DNA of 64,000 bases from Alphaproteobacteria bacterium (GCA_020638555.1 JACKII010000001.1:1116001-1180000); one strand, 5' to 3'; positions 17,266-27,632 are shown, counted from the first letter of the stretch. Made by a program: numbers and translations. Notes: generated from the letters alone by a model not told the origin.

Positions 17266-17333
17266 CGATGGCCGGAGGCGACGGTCAAGTCGGCCCGGCA
17301 CTGCTCCAAAACGGGACAGGGATTTGGCGCGAT

Positions 17334-18247
<914 letters not shown>

Positions 18248-18248
<1 letters not shown>

Positions 18249-19501
18249 TGGCGGTGCAAAGCGCGCTGAAGGAGGCCGGGCTTGCCGCCGTCCTGGCGAT
18301 GATCCTGGCCCTGCCGCTGGTCGGCTTTCGCACCGTCGAGCAAGGCGCCAGCCTGGGGATCGACACCCGCATGGCCTGGGTGCCGGCGGCGGGCGCGGTG
18401 GTCTTCGTCGGCCGCCTGCTGCTGATCGCCTGGCGCTCGCGCAGGGGGGCGGGCGAGCCCGGCGTCCTCGGGCGCGGTGCCGCCGCCCTGGGCGAGCGGT
18501 TCCACGGTGCCATCACCGGGATCGCCATTGCCGGCATCCTGTTTGCCGTCGTCCTGCCCTTCCTGCCCTTTGCCAACCGCACCGTCGTCGATCTCGCCAC
18601 CCTGGTGCTGATTTACGTGATGCTGGGCTGGGGGCTGAACATCGTCGTCGGCCTGGCCGGGCTGCTGGATCTCGGCTATGTGGCATTCTATGCCATCGGC
18701 GCCTATTCCTTCGCCATGCTGGCGATGCACGCCGATTTCACCTTCTGGATGGCGCTGCCGCTGTCGGGCCTGTTTGCCTGCATGTTCGGCGTGATCCTGG
18801 GCTTTCCCGTCCTGCGCCTGCGCGGCGACTATCTGGCCATCGTCACACTGGGCTTCGGCGAGATGATCCGCATCATCCTGCTGAACTGGTATCATGTCAC
18901 CGGCGGCCCGGACGGCATCTCCAACATCCCCCGCCCCGGCCTGTTCGGCATGGAGTTCTCCCGCCGCGGCGACCCGGCGTTTCACGAGGTATTCGGTCTG
19001 GAATACTCCTCCATGCACCGGCTGATCTTCCTCTATTATCTGATCCTGATCCTGGCGCTGATCACCAACTGGGTGACGCTGCGCCTGCGCCGCCTGCCCA
19101 TCGGCCGGGCCTGGGAGGCGTTGCGCGAGGACGAGATCGCCTGCCGCGCGCTGGGCCTGAACCCGACCGCGATCAAGCTGTCGGCGTTTGCCACCGGCGC
19201 CATGTTCGGCGGTTTTGCCGGCGCCTTTTTCGCGACGCGCCAGGGCTTTATCAGCCCGGAAAGCTTCACCTTCATCGAAAGCGCCATCATCCTGGCCATC
19301 GTCGTCATGGGCGGCATGGGCTCGCAGGTCGGCGTCGTGATCGCGGCGGTGGTGATGATCGGCCTGCCGGAATGGTTCCGCGAGTTGCAGGAATACCGCA
19401 TGCTGTTCTTCGGCGCCGGCATGGTGCTGATCATGGTCTGGCGGCCGCAGGGTCTGGTGCACCGACGCCAGCCCAGCATTTTGCTGGGAGGGCGACGATG
19501 A
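18248..19501 (+). CDS. livM: Branched-chain amino acid-type ABC transporter permease LivM
   Basis: A 417-residue permease partner of LivH. An N-terminal extension of about 110 residues with extra hydrophobic segments precedes the conserved core, which begins VMLGWGLNIVVGLAGLLDLGYVAFYAIGAY. The GDYLAIVTLGFGEMIRI block, the loop GRAWEALREDEIACRALGLN (EAA-like contact to the ATPases) and MGGMGSQVGVVIAA follow. The start overlaps the livH stop by one base and the end overlaps the livG start by four (ATGA), so the permeases and ATPases are translationally coupled. Confidence 0.94.
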
Positions 19502-20337
19502 GCCCGCCGCTGCTCCAGGTGGAGCATCTCACCATGCGCTTCGGCGGCCTGACCGCCATCGACGACCTGTCGTTCGCGGCCGCCGACGGCGAGATCACCG
19601 CCATTATCGGCCCGAACGGGGCCGGCAAGACCACGGTGTTCAACTGCCTGACCGGCTTCTACAAGCCGACGGTCGGCCGCCTCGCCCTGCGCCGCGACGG
19701 TCGGGAACACCTGCTGGAACGCATGCAGGGGTTCGACATTGCCCGCCATGCAGGCGTCGCCCGCACGTTTCAGAATATCCGGCTGTTCGGCCGGATGAGC
19801 GTGCTGGAGAACCTGCTGGTCGCCCAGCACGGGCCGCTGATGCGCGCCTCGAAATTCACCTTTGCCGGCCTGTTCGGCCTGCCGTCCTACAAGGCCGCCG
19901 AGCGGGCCGCGGTGGAGCAGGCGCGCTACTGGCTCGACAAGGTGAACCTGACGGACCGGGCCGACTGGGACGCCCAGAACCTGCCCTATGGCGCCCAGCG
20001 CCGGCTGGAGATCGCGCGGGCCATGTGCACGCGGCCATCGCTTCTGTGCCTCGACGAGCCGGCCGCCGGCCTGAACCCGCGGGAAAGCTATGACCTGAAC
20101 GTGCTGCTCCAGGGCATCCGCAACGAGCAGGGCATCGGCATTCTGCTGATCGAGCACGACATGAGCGTGGTCATGGAAATCTCGGACCATATCGTTGTGC
20201 TGGATTATGGCTGCAAGATTTCCGATGGCTCTCCCGATTTCGTGCGCAACGATCCGACCGTGATCCGCGCCTATCTCGGCACCGACGACGAGGAAGACGA
20301 CGAAGCCGCCACCGCATCCGAGGGGGCGAAGCGATGA
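19498..20337 (+). CDS. livG: Branched-chain amino acid-type ABC transporter ATP-binding protein LivG
   Basis: A 279-residue ATPase. Walker A is GPNGAGKTT (about residues 38-46), the Q-loop region FQNIRLF, the signature LPYGAQRRLEIARA (LSGGQ-type, shifted as in LivG) and Walker B LLCLDEPAAGLNP with the H-loop IEHDMSVVM. The C-terminal tail is acidic (DDEEDDEAATAS). It overlaps livM and livF by four bases each. It energises uptake through LivHM; the cargo is probably an amino acid or short organic acid. Confidence 0.94.
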   Translation: MSPPLLQVEHLTMRFGGLTAIDDLSFAAADGEITAIIGPNGAGKTTVFNCLTGFYKPTVGRLALRRDGREHLLERMQGFDIARHAGVARTFQNIRLFGRMSVLENLLVAQHGPLMRASKFTFAGLFGLPSYKAAERAAVEQARYWLDKVNLTDRADWDAQNLPYGAQRRLEIARAMCTRPSLLCLDEPAAGLNPRESYDLNVLLQGIRNEQGIGILLIEHDMSVVMEISDHIVVLDYGCKISDGSPDFVRNDPTVIRAYLGTDDEEDDEAATASEGAKR

Positions 20338-21056
20338 GCGAGCTGCTGCTGGAAATCGAGGGGGTCGAGACCTATTACGGCAACATCCAGGCGCTGCATG
20401 GCATCGACCTGACCGTCACACGGGGCGAGATCGTGACCTTGATCGGCGCCAACGGCGCCGGCAAGTCGACGCTGCTGATGACGATCTGCGGCAATCCCCA
20501 GGCCCGCCACGGCACGATCCGCTTCGAAGGCGAGGACATCACGCACCAGCCGACCTTCACCATCGTCCGCCGCGGCGTGGCGCATGCGCCCGAGGGCCGG
20601 CGGATCTTCCCGAAAATGACCGTGCTGGAAAACCTGCAACTGGGCGCCATCACCGCGCCGGAGGCCCATTACGCGCGCAACCTGGATGCGGCCTTCACCC
20701 TGTTCCCGCGCCTGGCGGAGCGGCGCTCGCAGCGGGGCGGCACGCTGTCCGGCGGCGAGCAGCAAATGCTCGCCATCGCCCGCGCGCTGATGAGCGAGCC
20801 GAAACTGTTGCTGCTGGACGAGCCGTCGCTTGGCCTGGCGCCGATCATCGTCCGCCAGATTTTCAACGCCATCCGCACCGTCAACCGGGAAACCGGCATG
20901 ACCGTGTTCCTGGTGGAGCAGAACGCCTATCACGCCCTGCGGCTCGCCCATCGCGGCTATGTGATGGTGAACGGCATCATCACGCTGTCCGGCACCGGCC
21001 AGGACCTGCTGGCCAACGAAGAGGTGCGGGCGGCGTATCTGGAAGGGGGCCACTGA
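20334..21056 (+). CDS. livF: Branched-chain amino acid-type ABC transporter ATP-binding protein LivF
   Basis: A 240-residue second ATPase of the transporter. Walker A is GANGAGKSTL, the Q-loop lies in VRRGVAHAPEGRRIFPKMTVLENL (typical of LivF), the signature is LSGGEQQMLAIARAL and Walker B is LLLLDEPSLGLAP. Its start overlaps livG by four bases and its stop TGA overlaps the next small gene's ATG. With livHMG it completes the membrane complex, but no periplasmic binding protein is encoded in the window. Confidence 0.94.
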   Translation: MSELLLEIEGVETYYGNIQALHGIDLTVTRGEIVTLIGANGAGKSTLLMTICGNPQARHGTIRFEGEDITHQPTFTIVRRGVAHAPEGRRIFPKMTVLENLQLGAITAPEAHYARNLDAAFTLFPRLAERRSQRGGTLSGGEQQMLAIARALMSEPKLLLLDEPSLGLAPIIVRQIFNAIRTVNRETGMTVFLVEQNAYHALRLAHRGYVMVNGIITLSGTGQDLLANEEVRAAYLEGGH

Positions 21057-21394
21057 TGCAGGCAGTCCTCGGCACATCGGTGCCGGTCTATATCGGCCTG
21101 GTGGTGGTGCTGGCCGGCGGCGCGGCCTTCATGACCGGCCAGGCCATCGCCCGCACCTGGCGCCCGCTCTGGCAGGTGGTGGCCTATGGTCTGCTGCTGG
21201 CCATCGCGTCGCGCTTTTTCGTCTATGCCCTGTTCGACGGCACCATGCTGAGCGCCACCGGCTATCTGGCCGATGCGGTGATCCTCTGCGGCATCGGCCT
21301 GCTGGCCTTCCGGCTCAACCGCGTGGCGATGATGGTGAAACAATATCCCTGGCTCTACGAGCGCGCCGGCCCGTTCGCCTATCGCGACCGGTAG
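21056..21394 (+). CDS. Small membrane protein at the end of the liv operon (DUF6867-like)
   Basis: A 112-residue protein with three hydrophobic segments (about residues 8-28, 42-60, 70-86) and a polar C terminus containing QYPWLYERAGPFAYRDR. Similar small proteins follow livF in several alphaproteobacterial operons, and I believe they form the DUF6867 group; that assignment is from memory and unverified. It overlaps livF by one base, so its product is probably made in proportion to the transporter. A role as an accessory subunit is inferred from position only. Confidence 0.75.
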   Translation: MQAVLGTSVPVYIGLVVVLAGGAAFMTGQAIARTWRPLWQVVAYGLLLAIASRFFVYALFDGTMLSATGYLADAVILCGIGLLAFRLNRVAMMVKQYPWLYERAGPFAYRDR

Positions 21395-21484
21395 CAAAAC
21401 GCATGGCGAGGCTTCCGACCACGGCCCAAACGCCGTTCCGGGAATCGCCGTCTCAGGGGGACGGCAAGGGGCGGGTGCCCCGAT

Positions 21485-21559
21485 GCCGTCGGGCCGAGCG
21501 CCCTTAAGTCGAGCGCCCTTAAGCCGAGCCCCCTTGAGTTGGGCCCCCTTGAGTTGGGC
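21485..21559 (-). repeat. Five-copy 15-base tandem repeat just after a carboxyltransferase stop
   Basis: Five 15-base units (21559-21545, 21544-21530, 21529-21515, 21514-21500, 21499-21485 on the minus strand). In the reading frame of the adjacent carboxyltransferase gene, past its TAA (21571-21569), they read AQLKG, AQLKG, ARLKG, ARLKG, ARPDG. The frame stays open well beyond. The array lies in the convergent gap after the liv operon. Confidence 0.8.
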
Positions 21560-21568
21560 CGAGCCCCC

Positions 21569-23092
21569 TTAAAACGTGGTCGGCCAGTTGGCGAGCAGGT
21601 GCTCGCCGACCGGCTTGCCCTGATAGACCTCCAGCAGTCGCGCCAGGTGTGCGCGGGTCTCGCGCGGGTCGATCACGTACTGGGCTTCGTAGAGACCGGC
21701 CAGGTCCCAGGCCTCGGTGTCGCGGTCCAGCTCGGCGGCCAGCGCGGCGAAGCGGTCCGGGTCGTCCTCCGCACGCACGCCGTGCAGCACGTTGACGGCC
21801 AGGCGCGGCTCCATGAAGCCCAGGTCGGCGGTCGGCCAGGCCAGCACCTCGTCGGCGTTGCGGCCGCCGCCCATGTTGAGATAGGCCTGCCCGAACGATT
21901 TGCGCACGATGACGCTGAACCGCGGCACGGTCACCTGCGCCAGCGCGTTCATCCAGTTCATGATCTTGCCCGGCGCCCGCTTGCGCTCGCCCTCCAGGCC
22001 GATGAAAAAGCCCGGCTGGTCGACCAGGGAGACCAGCGGGATGTTGAAGCTGTCGCAAAGGACGATGAAGCTCACCGCCTTGTCGCAGGCGTCGGGGTCG
22101 ATGGCGCCGCCCTTTTGCAACGGGTTGTTGGCGAGGAAGCCGACCGTCCGCCCCTCGATCCGGGCGAGCGCGGTGACGACGGCGCGGCCGAAGCGCGCCT
22201 TCAGTTCGAACACGCTGCCCTCGTCGGCGAGGGTGCGCAGCACGCGGCGCATGTCGTAGACGCGCTGCCGCGCCTCCGGCACGATCTCCAGCAGCTTTTC
22301 CTGCTCGCCGCCGGCCGGTTTCGGCTCGGCCCGGGGCGGCGGCTCGCCGGCATGGGAGGGCAGGTAGGAGAGGAAGGTGCGCACGGCATCCAGCACCTCC
22401 TCGTCGGTGTCGAACGCCTGGTCGACCAGGCCGGTGACCTCGGTGTGCAGCTTCCAGCCGCCCAGGGCTTCCGGCGTGATCTCCTGGCCGATGGCGATGG
22501 AGGTGACGCGTGGGCTGGTCACCGCCATCACCGCGCCCTTGCGGGCGAACACCACGTCGGAAATGACGCTGTACCACGTGGACGAGCCATAGCTCTGCCC
22601 CATCAGGGTCGAGACCCAGGGGGTTTCGCGGGTGCGGCGGTATTCCTCCCGGTCCTGGCCGATGGTGGCGCGGCCGGAGGCGCCCATGCGGTCCGGCATG
22701 CGCCCGCCGCTGCTTTCGCCCAGCAGCACCAGCGGCATGCGCCGCTCGCGCGCCGTGCGCTTCATGTGGCCCATCTTCTTCATGTTCACCTGGCTGGACG
22801 AGGCGCCCAGCACGGTGAAATCGTTGGCGACCAGCGCCACCGGCCGGCCGTCCACGCGGCCATAGCCGGCAATCTTGCCGTCGGCCGCGGACTTGTCCCG
22901 GGTTTCCGGCCGGATGGAGTAGGCGTGCAGGCCCGCCTCCAGGAACGAGCCGTCGTCCAGCAGATAGGCCAGGCGCTCGCGCGCGTTCAGCACGCCGGCA
23001 TTGCGCCGTGCCTCCAGCTTGCGGGCGCCGCCCATGGCCAGGGCCTCGGCGCGGCGGCGCTCCAGTTCGGCCAGTTTTTCGTCATGGGGCAT
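21569..23092 (-). CDS. Acyl-CoA carboxylase carboxyltransferase (beta) subunit, second copy
   Basis: A 507-residue carboxyltransferase of the propionyl-CoA carboxylase beta type. The first-half oxyanion loop is ESSGGRMPDRMGASG. The second half has LVDQPGFFIGLEGER and VRKSFGQAYLNMGGG. The SYLPSH segment again marks the join. Start 23092 (MPHDEKLAELERRR) is preferred to 23113. It is only distantly similar to the copy at 14038, so they are not a recent duplication. It is co-directional with the upstream aminotransferase (gap 87 bases). As with the other copy, no biotin carboxylase gene is nearby. Confidence 0.88.
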   Translation of the reverse strand: MPHDEKLAELERRRAEALAMGGARKLEARRNAGVLNARERLAYLLDDGSFLEAGLHAYSIRPETRDKSAADGKIAGYGRVDGRPVALVANDFTVLGASSSQVNMKKMGHMKRTARERRMPLVLLGESSGGRMPDRMGASGRATIGQDREEYRRTRETPWVSTLMGQSYGSSTWYSVISDVVFARKGAVMAVTSPRVTSIAIGQEITPEALGGWKLHTEVTGLVDQAFDTDEEVLDAVRTFLSYLPSHAGEPPPRAEPKPAGGEQEKLLEIVPEARQRVYDMRRVLRTLADEGSVFELKARFGRAVVTALARIEGRTVGFLANNPLQKGGAIDPDACDKAVSFIVLCDSFNIPLVSLVDQPGFFIGLEGERKRAPGKIMNWMNALAQVTVPRFSVIVRKSFGQAYLNMGGGRNADEVLAWPTADLGFMEPRLAVNVLHGVRAEDDPDRFAALAAELDRDTEAWDLAGLYEAQYVIDPRETRAHLARLLEVYQGKPVGEHLLANWPTTF

Positions 23093-23179
23093 GAGGCGGG
23101 TCCCGGAAGGCAAGATTGCAAAAACCGCACCCGACGCGCCGGGCCATTTCCGGCACGTCGGGTGCGGGGAAAGACGGCG

Positions 23180-24403
23180 CTAGCGCTGCACGTTGCCGGA
23201 GCGCACCGGCACGCCGAATTCGCGGTGGCAGACATCCGCCAGCTTGGCAACGCCCTCGCGGATCGTTTCGACGCTGGGCTGGCCGAAGCAGAGGCGGAAG
23301 GAGTGCTTGCCGGTCTCGGGATCGGCCACCCATTCGCGGCCGGGATTGATGGCGATGCCTTCTTTGGCGGCAGCCACCGCCAGCGCGCTCGAATCCACCT
23401 CCTTCGGCAGGGTGACCCAGATGAAAATGCCGCCTTCCGGCGCCCGGAATTCGGCGGCGGTGCCGAAATTCTCGTGCAGCGCCTCCTGGATGGCGTCGCA
23501 TTTGGTCTTGAGCAGGCCGACCAGCTTGCCGACATGGTCCTCGAACTGCGCGGTGCAGAACTCGGCCAGCGTCACCTGTTCCAGCGCGCCCGAGCCGGCG
23601 TCGGTCTTCAGCGGCAGCGCCTGGGCGATGAACGGCCAGTCGGCCACCAGATAGCCGACCCGCAGCGCCGGCGCGATCGACTTGGAGAAGGTGCCGCAAT
23701 AGATCACCCGCCCCTCGGTATCGAGCGAGCGGATCGCCGGCGGCCGTGTGCCGGACCAGGTCAGGTCGGCATAGCAGTCGTCCTCGAAAATCATGATGTC
23801 GTGCTTGCGCGCGATGTCGAGGATGGCGTGGCGTCGCTCCAGGCTCATGACCGTGCCGGTCGGGTTCTGCACCGTCGGGATGGTGTAGACGTATTTGCAG
23901 CGCTTGCCCGCCGCCTTGATCTGGCCCAGCACTTTCTCCAGCTCGGCCGGGATGATGCCGTCATCGTCCATGGCGACGCCGACATATTCCGCCTGGACGC
24001 CTTTCAGCCGGGTCATGGTGCCGCCATAGGTGCCGCCCTCGATCACCACTACGTCGCCCGGCTCCAGCAGCACCTGGTGCACCAGGTCCAGCGCCTGGAG
24101 CGAGCCGGTGGTGACGATCATGTCGTCGGCCGAGCACTCGATGGCGGTCCAGCGTTTCAGGCGGCCGGCGATCCACTCGCGCAGCGGGCGATAGCCCTGC
24201 GGGCCGGTCATCAGATTGTAGATGGCGAGGTTGGCGCCCTCTTTCTCCAGCGCGCGCGTGGCGGCGGCGATCAGGTCCGGCACCGGCAGCGATTCCGGCG
24301 CGTTGTTGCCGCCGACGAAATAAAACGGCGGAAAGCCCTTGAACGGCGCGGGCGCGGGCGCGGGCAGGCCCTTGCGGAAATGGGCGGCGTAGTCGAACCC
24401 CAT
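23180..24403 (-). CDS. PLP-dependent aminotransferase (2-aminoadipate aminotransferase-like)
   Basis: A 407-residue fold-type I aminotransferase. It has the tripartite pattern of LysN/MocR-type enzymes: IYNLMTGPQGYRPLREWIAGRL, VTTGSLQALDLVHQVLLEPGD, TIPTVQNPTG, the aspartate in IFEDDCYADL and the Schiff-base lysine in GTFSKSIAPALRVGY. The C-terminal PEGGIFIWVTLP and the arginine in HSFRLCFG bind the substrate carboxylate. There is no GntR DNA-binding domain, so it is an enzyme rather than a MocR regulator. The start at 24403 (MGFDYAAHF) matches the family N terminus. It could feed glutarate formation from lysine via 2-aminoadipate, consistent with gcdH nearby, but this is inference. Confidence 0.88.
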   Translation of the reverse strand: MGFDYAAHFRKGLPAPAPAPFKGFPPFYFVGGNNAPESLPVPDLIAAATRALEKEGANLAIYNLMTGPQGYRPLREWIAGRLKRWTAIECSADDMIVTTGSLQALDLVHQVLLEPGDVVVIEGGTYGGTMTRLKGVQAEYVGVAMDDDGIIPAELEKVLGQIKAAGKRCKYVYTIPTVQNPTGTVMSLERRHAILDIARKHDIMIFEDDCYADLTWSGTRPPAIRSLDTEGRVIYCGTFSKSIAPALRVGYLVADWPFIAQALPLKTDAGSGALEQVTLAEFCTAQFEDHVGKLVGLLKTKCDAIQEALHENFGTAAEFRAPEGGIFIWVTLPKEVDSSALAVAAAKEGIAINPGREWVADPETGKHSFRLCFGQPSVETIREGVAKLADVCHREFGVPVRSGNVQR

Positions 24404-24627
24404 GGGACAGCATCCTCGATTGTGATGAACGATTTGGTATTGGCGCAGATACAGCCGATTGCGGGTCTCCCGGTCAACCGAGAACATCGCCGCTTCGGCC
24501 CGGTCGCGACCGCATGCCCGCGGCTGGCGTAATGACAAGCGGCGCCGATCCGCTACAGTTGCCGCAACGCTTCGGGGCCGCGTGCCGCCCGGCAGGCCGC
24601 CCCGCGATTGCAACGGAGGAACGCTTC

Positions 24628-25509
24628 ATGGAAATCGGTTATGTCGGCCTCGGGGCCATGGGGGGCGCGCTCGCCCGCCGGTTGATGCTGAGCCACAAGC
24701 TGCACGTGCTGGACCTGCGCCCGGACGTGGTGCAGGGCTTTGTCGACAAGGGCGCTATCCCGGCCCAGAACGGCGCGGCGCTGGCCCAGGCCTGCGACAT
24801 CGTCCTGACCTGCCTGCCGCGCTCGGCCAATGTGCGTGAGGCGATTTTCGGCCCCGGTGGCCTGGCCGAGGGGCTGGAGCCCGGCAAGATCGTCGTCGAC
24901 CAGACCTCCGGCGATCCGGACGAGACCCGCGCCATGGCCGCCGAACTGGCCGAGCGCGGCGTGACCCTGATCGACGCCCCGGTCTCCGGCGGCCCGGCGG
25001 GCGCCGATGCCGGCACCATCGCCATCATGGTCGGCGGCCCGCTGGAGGCGTTCGAGAAGGTGAAGCCTTATTTCCTGTCGATCAGCCCGAATGTCATGCA
25101 TTGCGGCGATGTCGGCAACGGCCATGTGGTGAAGATCGTCAACAACACCATCGCCGCCTGCAACCGGCTGGCGATGTACGAGGCGGTGGCCGTCGGCCGC
25201 AAATACGGCCTGTCGCTGCAAACCATCTCGGACGTGGTCAACAAGTCGTCGGGCCGCAGCGGTGCCACCGAGCGCACCCTGCCGGCGCTGTTGGAGGGCA
25301 CGGAAGCCTCGAACTTCGCCATCGGTCTGATGCTGAAGGACGTGAGCCTGGGCACCAAGCTCGGCATCAATGCCGGCGCGCCGATGTTGCTGGCGGGCGT
25401 GGTCCGCGGCATGTTACAGGCCGGTACCTACGAACTGGGCGAGAGCGCCAATCTCGACGACATCCGCCAGATGATCGAAGCCTGGGCCGATGTGAAACTG
25501 GTCGGCTAG
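24628..25509 (+). CDS. NAD(P)-dependent beta-hydroxyacid dehydrogenase (3-hydroxyisobutyrate dehydrogenase family)
   Basis: A 293-residue paralogue of the gene at 9374. The Rossmann motif is YVGLGAMGGALARRL, the substrate loop DAPVSGGPAGADAG and the catalytic lysine lies in GHVVKIVNNTIAA. The start at 24628 has a GGAGGA site 7 bases upstream. It heads a co-directional run with an enoyl-CoA hydratase (31-base gap), two acyl-CoA dehydrogenases and an acyl-CoA synthetase, which suggests it oxidises a 3-hydroxy acid intermediate in that pathway. Confidence 0.88.
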   Translation: MEIGYVGLGAMGGALARRLMLSHKLHVLDLRPDVVQGFVDKGAIPAQNGAALAQACDIVLTCLPRSANVREAIFGPGGLAEGLEPGKIVVDQTSGDPDETRAMAAELAERGVTLIDAPVSGGPAGADAGTIAIMVGGPLEAFEKVKPYFLSISPNVMHCGDVGNGHVVKIVNNTIAACNRLAMYEAVAVGRKYGLSLQTISDVVNKSSGRSGATERTLPALLEGTEASNFAIGLMLKDVSLGTKLGINAGAPMLLAGVVRGMLQAGTYELGESANLDDIRQMIEAWADVKLVG

Positions 25510-25540
25510 ACCGATAGAAAAATTCAGAGGACTCCCCATC

Positions 25541-26320
25541 ATGGCCACCCCCTATGGCAGCTATCCGGACATCGGCGTCACGCTGGACAACCATGTCGCC
25601 GTCATCGAGCTTCAGCGCCCGCCGCACAATTATTTCGACTACACCCTGATCGAGTCGATTGCCGCGGCCTGCGAGGACCTGGGCACCGACGCCCAATGCC
25701 GCGCCATCGTGCTCTGCGCCCAGGGCAAGAATTTCTGCGCCGGCGGCAACTTCACCCAGCCGGTGCAGGACACGAAACCCCGCAAGGGCCATCTGTATCA
25801 GGAGGCCGTGCGCCTGTTCCGCACGCCGAAGCCGATCATCGGCGCGATCCAGGGCGCGGCGGTCGGCGGCGGCCTGGGCCTGGCGCTGGTGCCGGATTTC
25901 CGGGTGGCCTGCCCGGAAGCGCGCTTCTCCGCCAATTTCACCCGATTGGGCTTCCATCCGGGCTTCGGCCTGACGGTGACCCTGCCGGAGGTGATCGGCA
26001 AGAGCCGCACCCAGCTCATGTTCTACACATCCCGCCGCATCAAGGCCGAGGAGGCCAAGGAATGGGGCCTGGTCGACGTGTTGGTGCCGATGGACGCATT
26101 GCGGGAGACCGCCGTGGCTCTGGCGACCGAAATCGCCGAGTGCTCGCCGATTTCGATCCTGGAGACGCGCAAGACCATGCGCGGCGACCTGGCCGACCGG
26201 GTGAAAGCGGCCACCGACCATGAGCTTTCCATCCAGGACCGTCTGCGCGGGACCGAGGACTTCAAGGAAGGCGTGCGCGCCATGACCGAGCGCCGGGTTC
26301 CGGTCTGGAAGGGCCGCTGA
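25541..26320 (+). CDS. Enoyl-CoA hydratase/isomerase (crotonase) family protein
   Basis: A 259-residue crotonase-fold protein. The oxyanion-hole pieces are CAGGNF (about residues 66-71) and GAAVGGGLGLAL (about 106-117). The usual catalytic glutamates of canonical hydratases are not obvious in the FTRLGFHPGFGLT segment, which is typical of divergent members with isomerase, hydrolase or unknown activity. It is preceded by AGAGGAC near the start codon and is 31 bases after the dehydrogenase gene. The pathway role is hydration or modification of an unsaturated acyl-CoA, inferred from context. Confidence 0.87.
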   Translation: MATPYGSYPDIGVTLDNHVAVIELQRPPHNYFDYTLIESIAAACEDLGTDAQCRAIVLCAQGKNFCAGGNFTQPVQDTKPRKGHLYQEAVRLFRTPKPIIGAIQGAAVGGGLGLALVPDFRVACPEARFSANFTRLGFHPGFGLTVTLPEVIGKSRTQLMFYTSRRIKAEEAKEWGLVDVLVPMDALRETAVALATEIAECSPISILETRKTMRGDLADRVKAATDHELSIQDRLRGTEDFKEGVRAMTERRVPVWKGR

Positions 26321-26367
26321 GGCGTCTTCGGTCCGTCCCCATTTCCTCCCTGGAAGGAGCCATTTGC

Positions 26368-27579
26368 ATGAATGCCAGTGTTGAACAGCAGGCCTTTCGC
26401 AGCGACGCCCGCGACTGGCTCGCCGCCAATTTTCCCCCGGCGCTGAAGGACAAGTCCTACCGGGCGCTCGCCGACAAAGATCCGGCGCTTGCCGCCGACC
26501 TGGAGGTTTGGCGCTCGCGCCTGGCCGGCAAGGGCTGGGGCGCGCCGACCTGGCCGGCCGAATACGGTGGCGCCGGCCTCGGCCATCCGCAGGCCAAGGT
26601 GATTCAGGAAGAAATGGAGGCCATTGGCGCCTTCAATCCGATCCCGACGCTGGCCGGCATGGGCGTGACCATGGTCGGCCCGACCATGCTGGAATACGGC
26701 ACCGACGACCAGAAGGCCCGGCACCTGCGGGGGATGGCCAGTGGCGAAGTCCGCTGGTGCCTGGGCCTGTCGGAGCCGAATGCGGGCTCCGACCTGGCCT
26801 CGCTCGGCACCAAGGCCGAGGACAAGGGTGATCATTTCGTCGTCAACGGCCAGAAAATCTGGACCTCCGGCGCCGATATCTCGCAATGGTGCGGGGCGCT
26901 GGTGCGCACCGACCCGGCCAAGCCGAAGCGCGACGGCATCAGCTTCGTGCTGCTGCCGATGGACCAGCCCGGCGTGCGCACCCGGCCAATCCCGCTGATC
27001 TCCGGCGCCTCGCCGTTCTGCGAGACCTATTTCGACGACGCCCGCGCCGACAAGGCCGACCTGCTGGGTGAGCTCAACGACGGCTGGAGCGTGATCAAGC
27101 GCTTGTTGCAGCATGAGCGCCAGAGCCAGACCAGCGCCGGCCGCCGCAAGCTCGACAACGAGGAACCGTTGCAAGACCTGGCGAAACGCTATGTCGGCAC
27201 CGACGCGGACGGCACGCTCAGCGACAAGGACCTGCGCGCGCGCCTGACCGACAATCTGATGGCGGCGAAGGCGCACGAACTGACCATCGCCCGCATCACC
27301 GCGGAGGCCAGGGGCCAGGTCAAGGTCTCGGCGGCGGCATCGATCCTGAAAAACTCCGCCACCCGCGTCGCCCAGACCAAGGCCGAGCTCAAGATGGAGA
27401 TCATGGGCGCACAGGGCGTCGGCTGGGACGGAGAGGCCTATGAGGCCGACGAACTGGCCAGCGTGCGCGAATGGCTGTTCGGCAAGGCGGCGTCGATCTA
27501 TGGCGGCTCGTTCGAGGTGCAATACAACATCATCTCGAAGAACATTCTGGGCCTGCCCGAAACCACCCAGAAGGGCTGA
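26368..27579 (+). CDS. Acyl-CoA dehydrogenase (first of an adjacent pair)
   Basis: A 403-residue acyl-CoA dehydrogenase. It has GKGWGAPTWPAEYGGAGL, LGLSEPNAGSDLASL (flavin contacts), IWTSGAD and the middle-domain ISFVLLPMDQPGV. LLQHERQSQ is the arginine/glutamate region of this subgroup. The C terminus reads SIYGGSFEVQYNIISKNIL, with GS in place of the common EGT. It uses FAD and passes electrons to ETF. The next gene encodes a second, shorter acyl-CoA dehydrogenase 53 bases downstream, so the two may form a heteromeric enzyme. Confidence 0.92.
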   Translation: MNASVEQQAFRSDARDWLAANFPPALKDKSYRALADKDPALAADLEVWRSRLAGKGWGAPTWPAEYGGAGLGHPQAKVIQEEMEAIGAFNPIPTLAGMGVTMVGPTMLEYGTDDQKARHLRGMASGEVRWCLGLSEPNAGSDLASLGTKAEDKGDHFVVNGQKIWTSGADISQWCGALVRTDPAKPKRDGISFVLLPMDQPGVRTRPIPLISGASPFCETYFDDARADKADLLGELNDGWSVIKRLLQHERQSQTSAGRRKLDNEEPLQDLAKRYVGTDADGTLSDKDLRARLTDNLMAAKAHELTIARITAEARGQVKVSAAASILKNSATRVAQTKAELKMEIMGAQGVGWDGEAYEADELASVREWLFGKAASIYGGSFEVQYNIISKNILGLPETTQKG

Positions 27580-27632
27580 CGGCAGGGCGCCGGTCGGCGC
27601 CCGCCCGGCAACGTACAAGAGGAACCGCCGTC

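Noticed and set aside
17220..17333. A longer start for livH
   Set aside because: The added residues match no permease and would run through two palindromes; family N termini begin at 17334.
21539..24532. A very long plus-strand open frame opposite the carboxyltransferase and aminotransferase genes
   Set aside because: It is a high-GC shadow of two clearly recognisable minus-strand genes; its translation has no domain and is rich in histidine, arginine and glutamine.
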